NCBI GenBank assembly: GCA_026874595.1
Contig: CM049317.1
Span: 51,975,618 to 52,039,617, forward strand
DNA: 64,000 bases
Source: Sipunculus nudus
Lineage: Eukaryota; Annelida; Sipuncula; Golfingiida; Sipunculidae
Direction of reading: 5' to 3'
Part shown: positions 53,554 through 64,000 of the stretch, piece by piece
How the letters are laid out: every line of letters begins with the position of its first letter
Numbering within the stretch: the first letter of the stretch is position 1
The notes under the pieces: generated by a model
Database searches by the model: none
What the model was told of the DNA's origin: nothing
Seen by the model: only the letters and a program-made list of their open reading frames with translations
Translations under genes and position numbers: made by a program

Positions 53554-54138
53554 AACGTTATACATGTATCCTCAATTGTTTTATAAAAAACTGATTCAAC
53601 AACGCGATTCATAGTGCAAGTCAATATCGTAAAATCTGTTTGATTTGTCTTTTTACTTTTAAACATATTTGCTAGTACTACACCTGAAAAGTAAAATATG
53701 CTCCAGCATATCCTTAGGGTCAAAGCTGGATATTTAATCTATATCGGAAATGTGCAATGACTTCGCATGGCCGCATATATGTATGACATCCAAGCCGCAG
53801 TCATTGCTGTTTGGTGCATTGTGCTATGCACATATTATAATTCTATCTTAAGGAATGCTGGGTATTGTGTACTGTATACATACAATAAACCTGACTGTAC
53901 TGAGGCTCATTCAAAGAGACCGATTAGCGGTGAGAACAAGATAATCAGTCTCGATACCTGGCCAGAATCACGAACAGCCGCAGCTGATCCAATATAACCC
54001 TGTGTGACCAAACGCAAGACAAACAACTGAGCATTACAAAACAGATAATTCATGGATAGGTAGATACCATCTTATATGTATACACAGATATACACACGCA
54101 CGAATACACATACAAGCACTTACATATACCACACACAA

Positions 54139-54139
54139 G

Positions 54140-54191
<52 letters not shown>

Positions 54192-54192
54192 T
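54139..54192. repeat. (TA)n then (GA)n
   Basis: Long TA run with a short GA end. Confidence 0.95.
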
Positions 54193-54283
54193 AGACCATC
54201 GAATATCCGAATACCTTGAGAACCTAAAATGTCTTAGAATGAATATATGAATATATATAGCCAATCAGTGTATATATATATGT

Positions 54284-54625
54284 GTGTGTGTGGGTGTTGG
54301 TGTTTATTATCGCTTTAACGATTTACCGAAGCAAGGATACATTACAAGGCAATTATCGTATCGCATCGTACGATGTCCCTATATTGATACATTTACGATA
54401 TTTTATTATTCGATGGAAAGTGGTGTCCGACATTTAAAAATTGTCTCTCAACGCCATGTAAGACATCTTAGTAAAAGGCCATTGGTAAACAATGAGTTAC
54501 AAGCTAGAATTGCATATTGTTTCTTTGTTACCTCAGCAGAACTTAACGCAGTCATTAATCGTTTTAATATAGGTATATTATATATAGTTTATTACAACGG
54601 TATTTTATACAGTAGGTTTATTTAA
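54284..54625 (+). other. Unrecognised 113-codon open frame
   Basis: One of the longer open frames not made of repeats, but AT-rich, begun inside a GT microsatellite and without any domain I know. Likely chance. Confidence 0.15.
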
Positions 54626-54796
54626 GACGAACACGACTAGCGTTATAAGTTGCTAGTTTATTTCAAAGGATATTAACTAGTGTTTGGTATGAGTGAACCA
54701 ATGACAATGTTGTAATACATCTGCGAACTTGTTAAGAATGACCTGAGAAAAAGCTAAGGCAAGATTTTTAAGCTGAGTTCAGATGCAGTAGAAACC

Positions 54797-54960
54797 AGGC
54801 CTGGTTGACGCCAGGGTATAAAATTAGAGGAAGCGTACGTGTGATACTGCCCTGTCACGAAGTCCGAAACCGCAATGGAATTCTGCAAAAATACATATAC
54901 ATAGTTGAGTTAGCATTTAAAAAATGGAGGCGGTTACCTCCATTGAGAAAAATATATTAA
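54797..54960 (+). mobile_element. SINE-like element, second truncated copy
   Basis: 'cctggttgacgccagggtataaaat' (the hairpin region) and 'cgtgtgatactgccctgtcacgaagtcc' to 'ggaggcggttacctcc' match the 49541-49953 element. Confidence 0.65.
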
Positions 54961-54964
54961 AAAA

Positions 54965-55025
54965 GGGTGGTCTTACAGACAGGTGGTCTTATAGACAGGT
55001 GGTCTTTCAAACAGGTATCACTCTA
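54965..55025 (+). mobile_element. Right end of mariner-like MITE family
   Basis: 'gggtggtcttacagacaggtggtcttatag' and '..acaggtatcactct' match the right end of the 4252-4430 MITE. Confidence 0.5.
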
Positions 55026-56005
55026 CCTTGTATAACCAGGCCAGTGAATATATTTTCTAAAATTTCATTTTTTTTATAATTTAAGCAAATGTAAGGTAGG
55101 ACAGTTCTTAAATATTTTTTTTATAATTTTTCATTACGCAGGCAAAATAAAATGCCCGGCAAACTGATCTATCGGTGTATGACTGTTTAAAAGAGTATTT
55201 TTATTTAACTTATGTTACAAATATTACGTACATTTTAGATAGAAATCACTTATTAGGTTAGCATATATAAATTGAACATTGCATGATTTAAGACACTCTT
55301 GTAAAGTAACCTGTCAAAATTAAAGCTTTCCCCACAATTCATCCATAACCAAAAAGTATCTTTAATTGAATTTACTTCTAAACAGAATAAAAAAATCCAA
55401 AAAAGCAACAGATATTCAGCCAAATGGAACAGCTGGGGGGCAGGGGCCAGTCTGCACACCCATTATATACGGTACAAGGTAACACCAGTAAGAAAAACCT
55501 TCAAAGCCCGATGCACGCACTCAGCAGTAAATATATACGGAAAACCCGGACTCCACCCTATTCCATCCAAATCCTGTCCAGTAAATTATCTGGAGCCGGT
55601 GACATAGTTGTATGTCGACGTCTGCAAGCACAATAGGTAATGATATAAAAAATGGCTGGCGTGCGAATACCGGCCCCGATAGAACGCATTATCACCAGGT
55701 GGGGTTGACATGGATGCACTCGCACGAAATAAGCATGTGAGGCCTTCACGCGCGGTCACGTGACGCTCTAACGGTGAAAACCCTTGCACAGTATAAAGCA
55801 TACCGATGGGATATTTAGCTAGGCTAATTGAGGTCCTTTAACTTCGCTTTATTCAGCCTGGGTTAAGTTTAGATTCGTTTTAATTAAAATTCTATTTTAA
55901 TTTTTATTTCATTATATTTCAATTCCAATTCGACTCAGTTTGTTCCAATTCATTTCAAATAATTTAAATTATCTCAAATTCAATTCACAACTTTAGAAAA
56001 AAAGT
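55026..56005. other. Intergenic, no gene seen
   Basis: At 55870-55990 there is an AATT-rich run of 'attcaatt'-like phrases. Otherwise featureless. Confidence 0.45.
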
Positions 56006-56009
56006 TGTT

Positions 56010-56735
56010 ATCCTCCTATATTTTGCGGATTTGGGCGTCGTCGCAAAAAAAGCAGTATTCCGCTGTACGTCCCATTGCTACCACACTCCGCAGATACATT
56101 CCTGCCTGGTCGGTGTCATCAGTGTTCTTTCGTTTGCGCATCAATGCGTCCTTATCGAACCCTGACTAGTTAATCCTCTCAATTGTTTCAAGCGGCCGGT
56201 ATTGGGGCCATAATGTTCCGTACATACCAAAACCTGGATGTCGGAATTCGGTAACGGAGATCAAAGTGCACTGGCACGACTCCGCAAGTATTTTGATAAT
56301 GAGACATTACATTGACAAGTTTTCTGGTTCACTTAATTAAGTAAGGGGAATGAAGCAGTATATCTTTTGCTTGCAAATGAGCATCAGGAAAGTTATACCA
56401 ACATTATATTTAAACACACAAGAGCCAATTCAAATCCATATTTCATTTGTTATTATGCACCAGCGGTATATATATAATTTCGACATGTGACCTGTGACAT
56501 CCGGGTTTAGGTGTGTACGCAAAATGGCAGCCCCCAAAATCGTTTCACGAAACTGGGGAAAATAAATCTGTCAGGTCTTAATAAAGGCGTGGGGATACAA
56601 CACGAAAGTACTTGGAGGACAGCGTCCAGACGAGAATTAATCTGCGGAGAGTTTGGCCACTAGGTTGTATCCACAACGTTTAATGCAGAAAACTTTTTTT
56701 AGGACCACACCCTAATCCTCGAATTATAGTAGGAT
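56010..56735. mobile_element. 726-bp TIR element, best copy of its family
   Basis: The left end (atcctcctatattttgcgga, then tttgggcgtcgtc) and the inverted right end (atcctactataattcgagga, then ttagggtgtggtc) align for about 43 bp with several mismatches. Flanks TTGTTA and TTGTCA may be a 6-bp target duplication with one change. No ORF of interest. Relatives at 2318-2560 and 59858-60042. Confidence 0.65.
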
Positions 56736-57440
56736 TGTCATCACCTCCCTAAATATCTCATCATTCAAGCTGTAGCGAATTACCCAGGGTCATATACGGT
56801 GGGGTGGGATTGGATGACATATAGCTGCAACCCCCTTACAAACCTGAAAATTGTATAACATATAGTAAGCATCGTAAAATTTCATTTATATTTACTTAAT
56901 TTAAATTACCTGGTACTGTATAATTTGCCTTGTGATAAAAGTTCCCTTCTTAAAGCATATGCTGTTGGTCTTTTCATGGATCAGGGTAATCATGGATCAC
57001 CCCCTCCCCCAATTAAAGGAATCCAGGATTAGTCCCTGTTAGCTGCACAGCCGCGGGTCCTGCAGAGACTTTAAGATTTTTATGACTTTAAAAATTCCAT
57101 CTTAATACCAATTTATTTTGTCTATTTTTATGAACTCAGTGTAATTCAAATGGTGCTTGAATACTGCTGGTAATCTTGTTTGCACTAGTAAATGTAATAA
57201 ATTAACTTTGTCGCGGAAATACATTTATGAAAAATAAGATGTTTTAAATTGACATTACAAGAGGAAACTGAAAACATATGCACTGTACATTTAAATGAGA
57301 ACAAGAAATAAAAAAAATGTTTTACTTTAATGGAGTAATTCTACGTAAAAACCGGAATTGAACACCATCATTGGAACGGGGGGATGTTAGCATTAACGAA
57401 ATATAAATCCAAGTTTATAATTTTGAAATAATCATCACTG
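56736..57440. other. Intergenic, no gene seen
   Basis: AT-rich and without supported features. Confidence 0.45.
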
Positions 57441-57444
57441 ATTA

Positions 57445-57553
57445 CAGGGGCGTCAAATTATCTTCGGGGGGGGGGGGGGGAGGGGGGAAGTGACTCGCAC
57501 ACATGGGAGGGTACTCAATTTTTGGACGTTTTTTATAAATACACACACACACC

Positions 57554-57588
<35 letters not shown>

Positions 57589-57816
57589 CTTTTATTGTCA
57601 GAGTGAAACATTTCAAATATATACCAATTAAAACAATTAAAAAAATAAGGTATACAAGGTTTAAAAGAAATAAGATATTATGCTTATTTTAATTTTAATT
57701 CTAAACCAGGCTTAGATATATAATATTTCATAGAAAACTCAGAAATGGAACCAAATCTATTATTCTATATATACCCCCCGATATACCCCCCATCCCCCCG
57801 TATAATGACGACCCTG
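57445..57816 (-). mobile_element. CAGGGGCGTCAA MITE, inverted copy
   Basis: The ends CAGGGGCGTCAAATT and ATAATGACGACCCTG are inverted. 'taccccccgatataccccccatcccccc' at the right is the inverse of the left part of the 43034 element. It contains a CA microsatellite (57541-57583). Confidence 0.6.
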
Positions 57817-57855
57817 ACTGATTCTGTCTCTAAAATATGTAAAGTACAGGGTATT

Positions 57856-57860
57856 TATAT

Positions 57861-57892
<32 letters not shown>

Positions 57893-57895
57893 TTA
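57856..57895. repeat. (TA)n microsatellite
   Basis: TA run with 'aaat' interruptions. Confidence 0.9.
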
Positions 57896-57899
57896 TATA

Positions 57900-59365
57900 G
57901 TATATAAAAAGTCAAAATGTTTTAACCCCCGGCCCTCACTTCGTTTCTCCCTAACCCCATTTTAGGTTTATAGTCTTTAATAACTATAACCATCAGCTCG
58001 AACAAATGTATGTCAGCGTGACCTTTTTTTACCAGCGCAGACGATCAATAATCTAAGAGACCTAATTTTGAATTTGACTCTATATAATGACGTTAACTTA
58101 TATACACCCTGGTAAGTATAGCTGACAAATCACCCTTCACTGAAACGTACCACAAATATGATTATCTAGGAATGCCTGCGTCAATAGAGAGTACAAACCA
58201 TTGTCAGCGGTTGTGCGAATATCTGATACGGATCGTTGAGAACGATAATTCTTAAAAATGTCAGAGGGTGGGACAGTATAGAGTGTGAGAACTCAAAGTA
58301 GAAGTCGCCCGCTTATCGGTAAGGTGTACGCGTTACTTTTATATTATTTCATTAAGGATGCTGTTTTAACTGAATTTTGGATATATAAGTGTTTGAAATG
58401 AATGATTTATGTGGCGTTTGATTCGAAGCGAACGAAGAAGCAAAAATGTAAGTGCTTGCTTGGTCTCACTTCCACACGTTATCTCACTTTCACATGGAGT
58501 CGGCTAGGTCTAACAATATATGCAGTGTAATACGCCCATTTTTCTCTTAATATTTAATTTTCTGAATTGCTAAATTTTAACACTTATCTAAAAGACTTTT
58601 GAAAGTAAAGAAAAGGAATTTTAGTTTAAGCTCTTTCCACATTTTACGCACGCGTTTCCTCAGGAAATTTTGTCAAAATTGTAAAAAAATATACTTATTT
58701 ACACACATTAACGTTTAATTATTTAAATATATTTTGATCCTACATTGTTTAGATTTAGGATTTACCCTTATCATAACTTTTACGTAGCTTGTATGATTGT
58801 AATACTCATTCGCAAGGGCGTTTGTTGTATTCATTCATTTTTTCATAATAATAAATCCGCATTTTGATCCAAAAACGAAATAGAGGCATGGTAACGGCTC
58901 TTTTAGTGTGCTCGTGGTACAAGTGCTCTGTACCTTTTTGGCTGTGTTTCATAAACAAATACATAAAAGTTTTCGTCTAACAGTCAGAGAAAATACGCGC
59001 TTGCGCCAACAAGTTATACCCCAGTAATTCCATGTATTTTTCAAAATATACCTACACCTTCAGACAGTTGAAGTCATTTTAGATTTTTTTATTGTATAAC
59101 GTATATTCTGCAGGAACAGCGATTCTAAAATCTTGCATTTGGGCACAGAAATAAAAATATTAGGCCTAATTGCATGGAGTTACCGTTTTCTATGCCTGAA
59201 TGCGATTCCTATCAAAGAATCATCTTAAAGTGAAATATTTTCTTCTTCTGTGACATCAATCATTTGAATGAAAAAAAAGTTTTGAACGGCTCACCCAATT
59301 TTCTTCTTTATTCGGTTGACACTCTAGAAAAGATCGCTATGATTTTTATGGTATATGATAATATT
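57900..59365. other. Intergenic, no gene seen
   Basis: A donor-like GGTAAGG at 58319 follows a G-rich patch (58260-58318); no exon can be defined. Confidence 0.4.
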
Positions 59366-59367
59366 TA

Positions 59368-59460
<93 letters not shown>

Positions 59461-59478
59461 CAGGGAGAGAGAGAGAGT
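59368..59478. repeat. (TA)n then (GA)n
   Basis: About 34 TA units then about 20 GA units with a 'cagg' break. Confidence 0.95.
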
Positions 59479-59857
59479 CACCACTGCGACTTGATCATTT
59501 ATTATATTAGATCTATTTAGAATAAGAACTTTTTCGTGTATATGGTATACAAATCCTGACACTATACATACTCCTAATAGTACTTAAAAAATAAAAAAAT
59601 ATTTAAACAATAATAGTTCTGCTGGCCCATGCACCATAATATTACTGCACAGAGTGGTAACGGTTAGATGACAAATGAAAAATCAAATTATAATTATAAT
59701 ATTATTGGATTTATTAAGTCTGCCGTAGAAGTTATAAAATCAAAACAGCAATCATGATTTCGCAAGACTAAATTTATATAGCGTGAAATTTGCAAAAAAA
59801 ATCGCACGCACTCTTAATTTGTCTACTCTACGTTTACAATAATTCCTGTAAATCTAA

Positions 59858-60042
59858 TCATAAGTAGTGGATTCGGGCGTTGTCCAAAAAAGTGTTATTT
59901 CGCTCTCAACCTTGCCGGCACACGTCCTGTTGCGACCGAACTCTCTCCGCAAATAGACTGTAGCCTGGAAGCTGTAACGACAAATTTTAGCGGAATAACG
60001 CATATTTTTTGACGACGCCCAAATCCTCAAATTATAGTAGGA
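59858..60042. mobile_element. 185-bp MITE of the 56010 TIR family
   Basis: The left 'ggattcgggcgttgtccaaaaaag' and right 'gacgacgcccaaatcctcaa' ends are inverted copies that match the termini of the 726-bp element. Inner sequence 'tcctgttgcgaccgaactct' follows the left interior of that element. Confidence 0.65.
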
Positions 60043-60885
60043 ATACAAATTGTTGACGGGAAACTTGAAATTCGAATGCTCCGTTCTAATTGCTCTTGTC
60101 TACTCGAAAAATTCGCGCATGCGCATCAGGCGTTTTCCTTCATGTTTGATTGTGGTGTTCAAACCAAGGTTAGCATTTACTTAGGCCGTATGTGTTGCTA
60201 GCCATAAAAATGAATGAATATTTAACAGTTAAAAAAACCCGATAATGAATGAAATCTATGAATGACACGATCGAATTATCATAGAATACCGTCTAGTTAG
60301 GTTTATTGAATTTAGTTTAAAGTGAGTGCAACTGTTTATGAACGTGTTTAGCAAGAATATTAATTACAAAGATAATAGAAATGATATAATCACAATAAAA
60401 GGTTGAACCCGTACATATATACATGTGTAAAGGTCAGGTCGGTGTTCCTGCTATATTATAGTAACTGTCTTTCAATGTCAACTGTACATATTTATTGTCC
60501 TATAAATTGAATTCATCGCTGGTAATCATCAACCAATAAAATGGACATTTCCCTAGCTGCAGATCATACACGCCCATCGCTTAATCACTACACCGTGAAA
60601 GCGGGTTCATTTTTTATAGAAGCCCACTGGCCCCCTCCCTTTGATGAATATAAAAAATATTCTGAAATCCTGCCACGGGCGTGGCTGAGGTCAGCACGTG
60701 ATATGAATTTTCCTGCACGCAAGGCCCTGTGACCAGACCACAATGTGCACGAAACGTCTTGGAACTGTCGTGTAAACATTGACTTAACGACGTCTTCTGA
60801 AGCGAGCATGCGAAGCAGCGGTTTAAGGACACACTTGTGTCTTATGTGGGTCATTTAGTGCGAAAGTAATTTAGAGATGTTGTTC
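60043..60885. other. Intergenic, no gene confirmed
   Basis: 60541-60732 plus and 60588-60854 minus overlap on opposite strands; neither is recognised. Confidence 0.4.
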
Positions 60886-60886
60886 T

Positions 60887-60987
<101 letters not shown>

Positions 60988-60989
60988 CT

Positions 60990-63070
60990 TATTAAAGTAT
61001 GCTCTTGCATGCAAATATTTTGTAAAAATGCCTGAAATGTTGTTTGTTCAGATGTATTATTCATAATCAACACCGCTGTTATCAAATATCTCACTACCAA
61101 TTGGACAAAGAGAGACGCCCGCATTCATTTTACGATAATGTCTAGGTGTCTTTTTAACACTTTTTGGCGGGGAAATATCTTAGTTAAAGAGATGTTGAAT
61201 TTTCCACAGATATCCTACGGATACACACAACACACCTATACAAAGAATAGCATAAAATCAGTATTCATGTTCAATGATAAGAATAATTCCTATAAATAAT
61301 TGACCATATCAACATTTTCGATACATCATGTATTTTTCGCCAGAACAAAAGTTGGGAAATTCCTGTATTATATAACATGCGTCTCTTGTTGCTTTCAATA
61401 TTCGTTATGTGTACTATAGCACGTGCATAATCACAATTTATATCATCTAAAAATGAAGCGTTTTGAAAATGATATTACACTGAGAAGCAGGCCCTTTGAG
61501 ACTGCAATGACAAAAATGAATTGAAGTTAAACATGCATGGGGACTGACACTACGCCCATGAAAATGATATATAAATTGAGGTCTTAAGGTTACTGAACCC
61601 GTAAAATAACTTTAGAATCGTTATTTTAAGATGAATATGATAGCTGGGAAACGCCCGCTTTATTCAAGTGTTCCTGGACATAACCCATGTTTATAATTCC
61701 AGCGTACAAAGACATTATTTGCTTAAGGCGTTTACCACATCCTTGCCCTATACCGGCAAGCACGCATGGTCTGGACTCGCCCTTTCACGTGACCTGACGT
61801 CACGAATTGCGTCACGATTGTGAAAAAGTGCGTCTCATAACGTTTTATAGTGTGGTATATACGAAGTATCTACTGCATACTTCCATTACTTAGATAACTT
61901 TGTGTTCAATAAAACTTCCAAAAGTGACGCATGAGTTCCTGGTTAGGGAAACTTGTTTTCATCTATTGCTGTAGAAAATGTTACAGTGCAGAACACACGA
62001 GGTTAGTTTGCTGATGACATATATACAGTTCTAGTTTAAAAAACACATTATACAGTAGAACTGTATTTGTTTATCATGTTTGGAGTATAAGTTGATCAAA
62101 AACATTTTCAAGCGCGCTTTACCTAGAACAAATATTACTTCATTAAAGTGTATATATAACTGAGTTCTTATCCGATATTAATGACTTATGTTGGCTTTTA
62201 GCGTTCTTAACACTGTTGTTTTCAAAATTAAATTTTGTCATTAAATCTATATCCAGTAAAATCCAGACATTGATTCCTACGGAAAAAAATCACAATAGTA
62301 AGAGTGAAGATACTTACAGCATATCATGTGGAAAGAATTCCCTTTGTATGTATAGAGTTTATAGGCTGTATCGAAGAAAAGTCGTTCGTATCATATAGTG
62401 CTACTGTAATCAATAATTTACAAAATACTATTGAACTTAAGGGGGTTTTAGAACAGTATAACCATGATTTTCACCACTTACATTAAAATCAACATGTATA
62501 ACAATGGGGCTTAATTTTCTAAAAACTCGAGCCACTAGCAAATTGCAACGCTTTTTGATTTGATTTTGAACGTTTACACAGGATGTCCATATAATTATAT
62601 ATTCCTCTTATTTGCATAATTTTGTCTATATTTTCAGGCGCCGATGAATTTTCCTGTATTTCTGGATTAACTTCATTCGATGAGACTTCCGTTTCTTCAA
62701 AATTGGATATCCTTCGGTGACGGATATGTTAAAAACTTTTTTTCACAACATCGCACAGGAGTAACTATATAAAAGAATGGGGAACAAGCATATACTTTCA
62801 AATCAGCAATTGTCATTTTACAATGAGGAGAAATCATTTGTTGTTGTGTATTTCTGTGAAATTCCTCGGCTAAAAGGCCGAGTTGGTGAGGTACAATAAT
62901 ACTGATTGACCTTGCAAAACAACCATTAAAAAGGAGTTTACAACAGAATCTGTCACTTGAAAAGGAACACTTTTTACTTTATTCCTCTTATACGTGAAAA
63001 CACAACTGAACCTGTTACAAGGAGTACTATTTACCGTATTATATTACCAGTTGCCCAACTTATCTGTTGA
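60990..63070. other. Intergenic or upstream region
   Basis: At 61780-61820 there are CACGTG, TGACGTCA (61795-61802) and 'gcgtcacg' in one 40-bp patch. No repeat termini and no confident exon. Confidence 0.4.
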
Positions 63071-63073
63071 ACG

Positions 63074-63313
63074 ATGGGGCTCTTACGTATTGCGCGGACT
63101 GATGCCGATATTTCGGTCTTGATACTTGTGATATGTTGCGCTAGCGGTTTACATCAGACCGCAGCCATGGACCATTCACTATCAATGTCTTCTGTACGGA
63201 CGTTTCGCGTGAAAGGCAGGCCCTTTCATATATATAACCGCCAGATAGAACATTTAAAGGAAGACCAAAGCACAAAGGAATATATACAACTGAAAACAGA
63301 AGTTACTGCTGTG
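63074..63313 (+). CDS. Possible first coding exon of a secreted or membrane protein
   Basis: ATG at 63074 (context acgATGG) opens 80 codons to a donor GTG|GTATGT at 63314, phase 0. Residues about 11-31 (DISVLILVICCASGLHQTAA) look like a signal peptide core. The rest, S/R/K/E-rich with FRVKGRPFHIYNRQIEHLKE, is less AT-biased than surrounding DNA. I do not recognise the family. Downstream exons would lie beyond the window. It could be a chance frame. Confidence 0.35.
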
Positions 63314-63379
63314 GTATGTATATTGTTTTATTACTTATATGTAAACCAGCAAAAATGATGATATATAGATATATTATTG

Positions 63380-63452
63380 TTATATTATTATTATTATTAT
63401 TATCATCATCATTATAATTACTATAATTATTATTATTATTATTATTATTATA
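63380..63452. repeat. (TTA)n microsatellite
   Basis: Interrupted TTA/ATT and ATC units. Confidence 0.9.
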
Positions 63453-63636
63453 ATTAATCTGCCTCCGGCCCCGGCCTTAAGTCTTTCCACTTGTCCCGGA
63501 CAAGGATATATAGCGACATGGACACGGACACGGTCGGAACCAAAAAATTATAAAACAAAAGGCGTATGCGTATGTAAATGTTAAAGCCAACAGCCATGTG
63601 CTGGCAAGTGCATGATTTTCGGTTATTCTTTACCAT

Positions 63637-63671
<35 letters not shown>

Positions 63672-63704
63672 CATACATATTTATATATATATATTTATAT
63701 ATAT
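63637..63704. repeat. (TA)n microsatellite
   Basis: TA run with several 'aaat', 'acat' and 'ttat' breaks. Confidence 0.9.
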
Positions 63705-63940
63705 TACGTATTTGAAAATATGACTTTAGCCGCGAGGCCACCGCACACTGCTGCACAGGGGACGTATAAGTGTAAACATTAAATGTATCCATATCTTAAC
63801 TTTGCATTTTATATCTTTTCCCCCGAAATTAACAAAAAAGCACATAACTGAGGTTAACAGATCCACTGAACTGTATATAGATATTAATAGTAATGACGAG
63901 TATTTCAGCAGTCAGGAACTTATGCGGTTTCTTTGGTTTG

Positions 63941-63941
<1 letters not shown>

Positions 63942-63973
<32 letters not shown>

Positions 63974-63989
63974 GCGGGGGGGGGGGGGG
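63942..63989. repeat. (GA)n followed by G-run
   Basis: About 15 GA units with one break, then 'ggc' and about 15 G. Confidence 0.95.
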
Positions 63990-64000
63990 ACTTAATATGG

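Overview
The window is animal nuclear DNA that is AT-rich, poor in genes and dense in repeats. Coding sequence is split by GT-AG introns. The intergenic DNA holds many low-copy and tandem repeats of the kind seen in bivalve molluscs: Helitron-like elements with GTCCGTCCGTC leaders and hairpin tails, CAGGGGCG-ended MITEs, and tRNA-derived SINEs. A bivalve, perhaps scallop-like, is my best guess. This is inference from repeat style and from the single recognisable gene; no database was searched.

The one confident gene is at the left edge. Six exons between 428 and 5451 on the + strand encode the last 273 residues of an AGAP-type ArfGAP (centaurin-gamma): the C4 zinc-finger GAP domain, ankyrin repeats and a short disordered tail. 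All splice phases join exactly to a stop codon. The N-terminal GTPase-like and PH regions must lie upstream of the window. Its introns hold a Nin-like SINE, a fragment of a TIR element, a long G-run, a 34-bp minisatellite and a mariner-like MITE.

From about 8.4 to 63 kb I see no convincing protein gene. The dominant content is mobile-element debris. (i) A Helitron-like complex fills 12.0-19.3 kb, with related elements at 21.2-23.35, 26.3-27.6, 28.2-28.65 and 36.65-37.55 kb. Two of these share an internal tandem period near 277 bp. (ii) A probable solo LTR of 783 bp (26488-27270), with a 4-bp target duplication, sits inside a Helitron-like fragment. (iii) There are three small TIR families. 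(iv) A SINE-like family has three copies between 49.5 and 55 kb. (v) A dispersed repeat around a 'CATTGTGGG' block has four copies between 29 and 40.5 kb; one copy is split by a 356-bp MITE. (vi) Minisatellites have periods of 34, 22, 31 and 16 bp. (vii) Tandem duplications have periods of about 188 and 595 bp. (viii) Long (TA)n tracts are common.

At the right edge, 63074-63313 could be the first coding exon of a secreted or membrane protein, with a signal-like N-terminus and a splice donor, but I do not recognise it. No transposase, reverse transcriptase, tRNA, rRNA or CRISPR array is present. I found no clear new multi-gene system. The most useful leads are the nested, datable insertions and the repeat-borne nuclear-receptor-like DR1 motifs.
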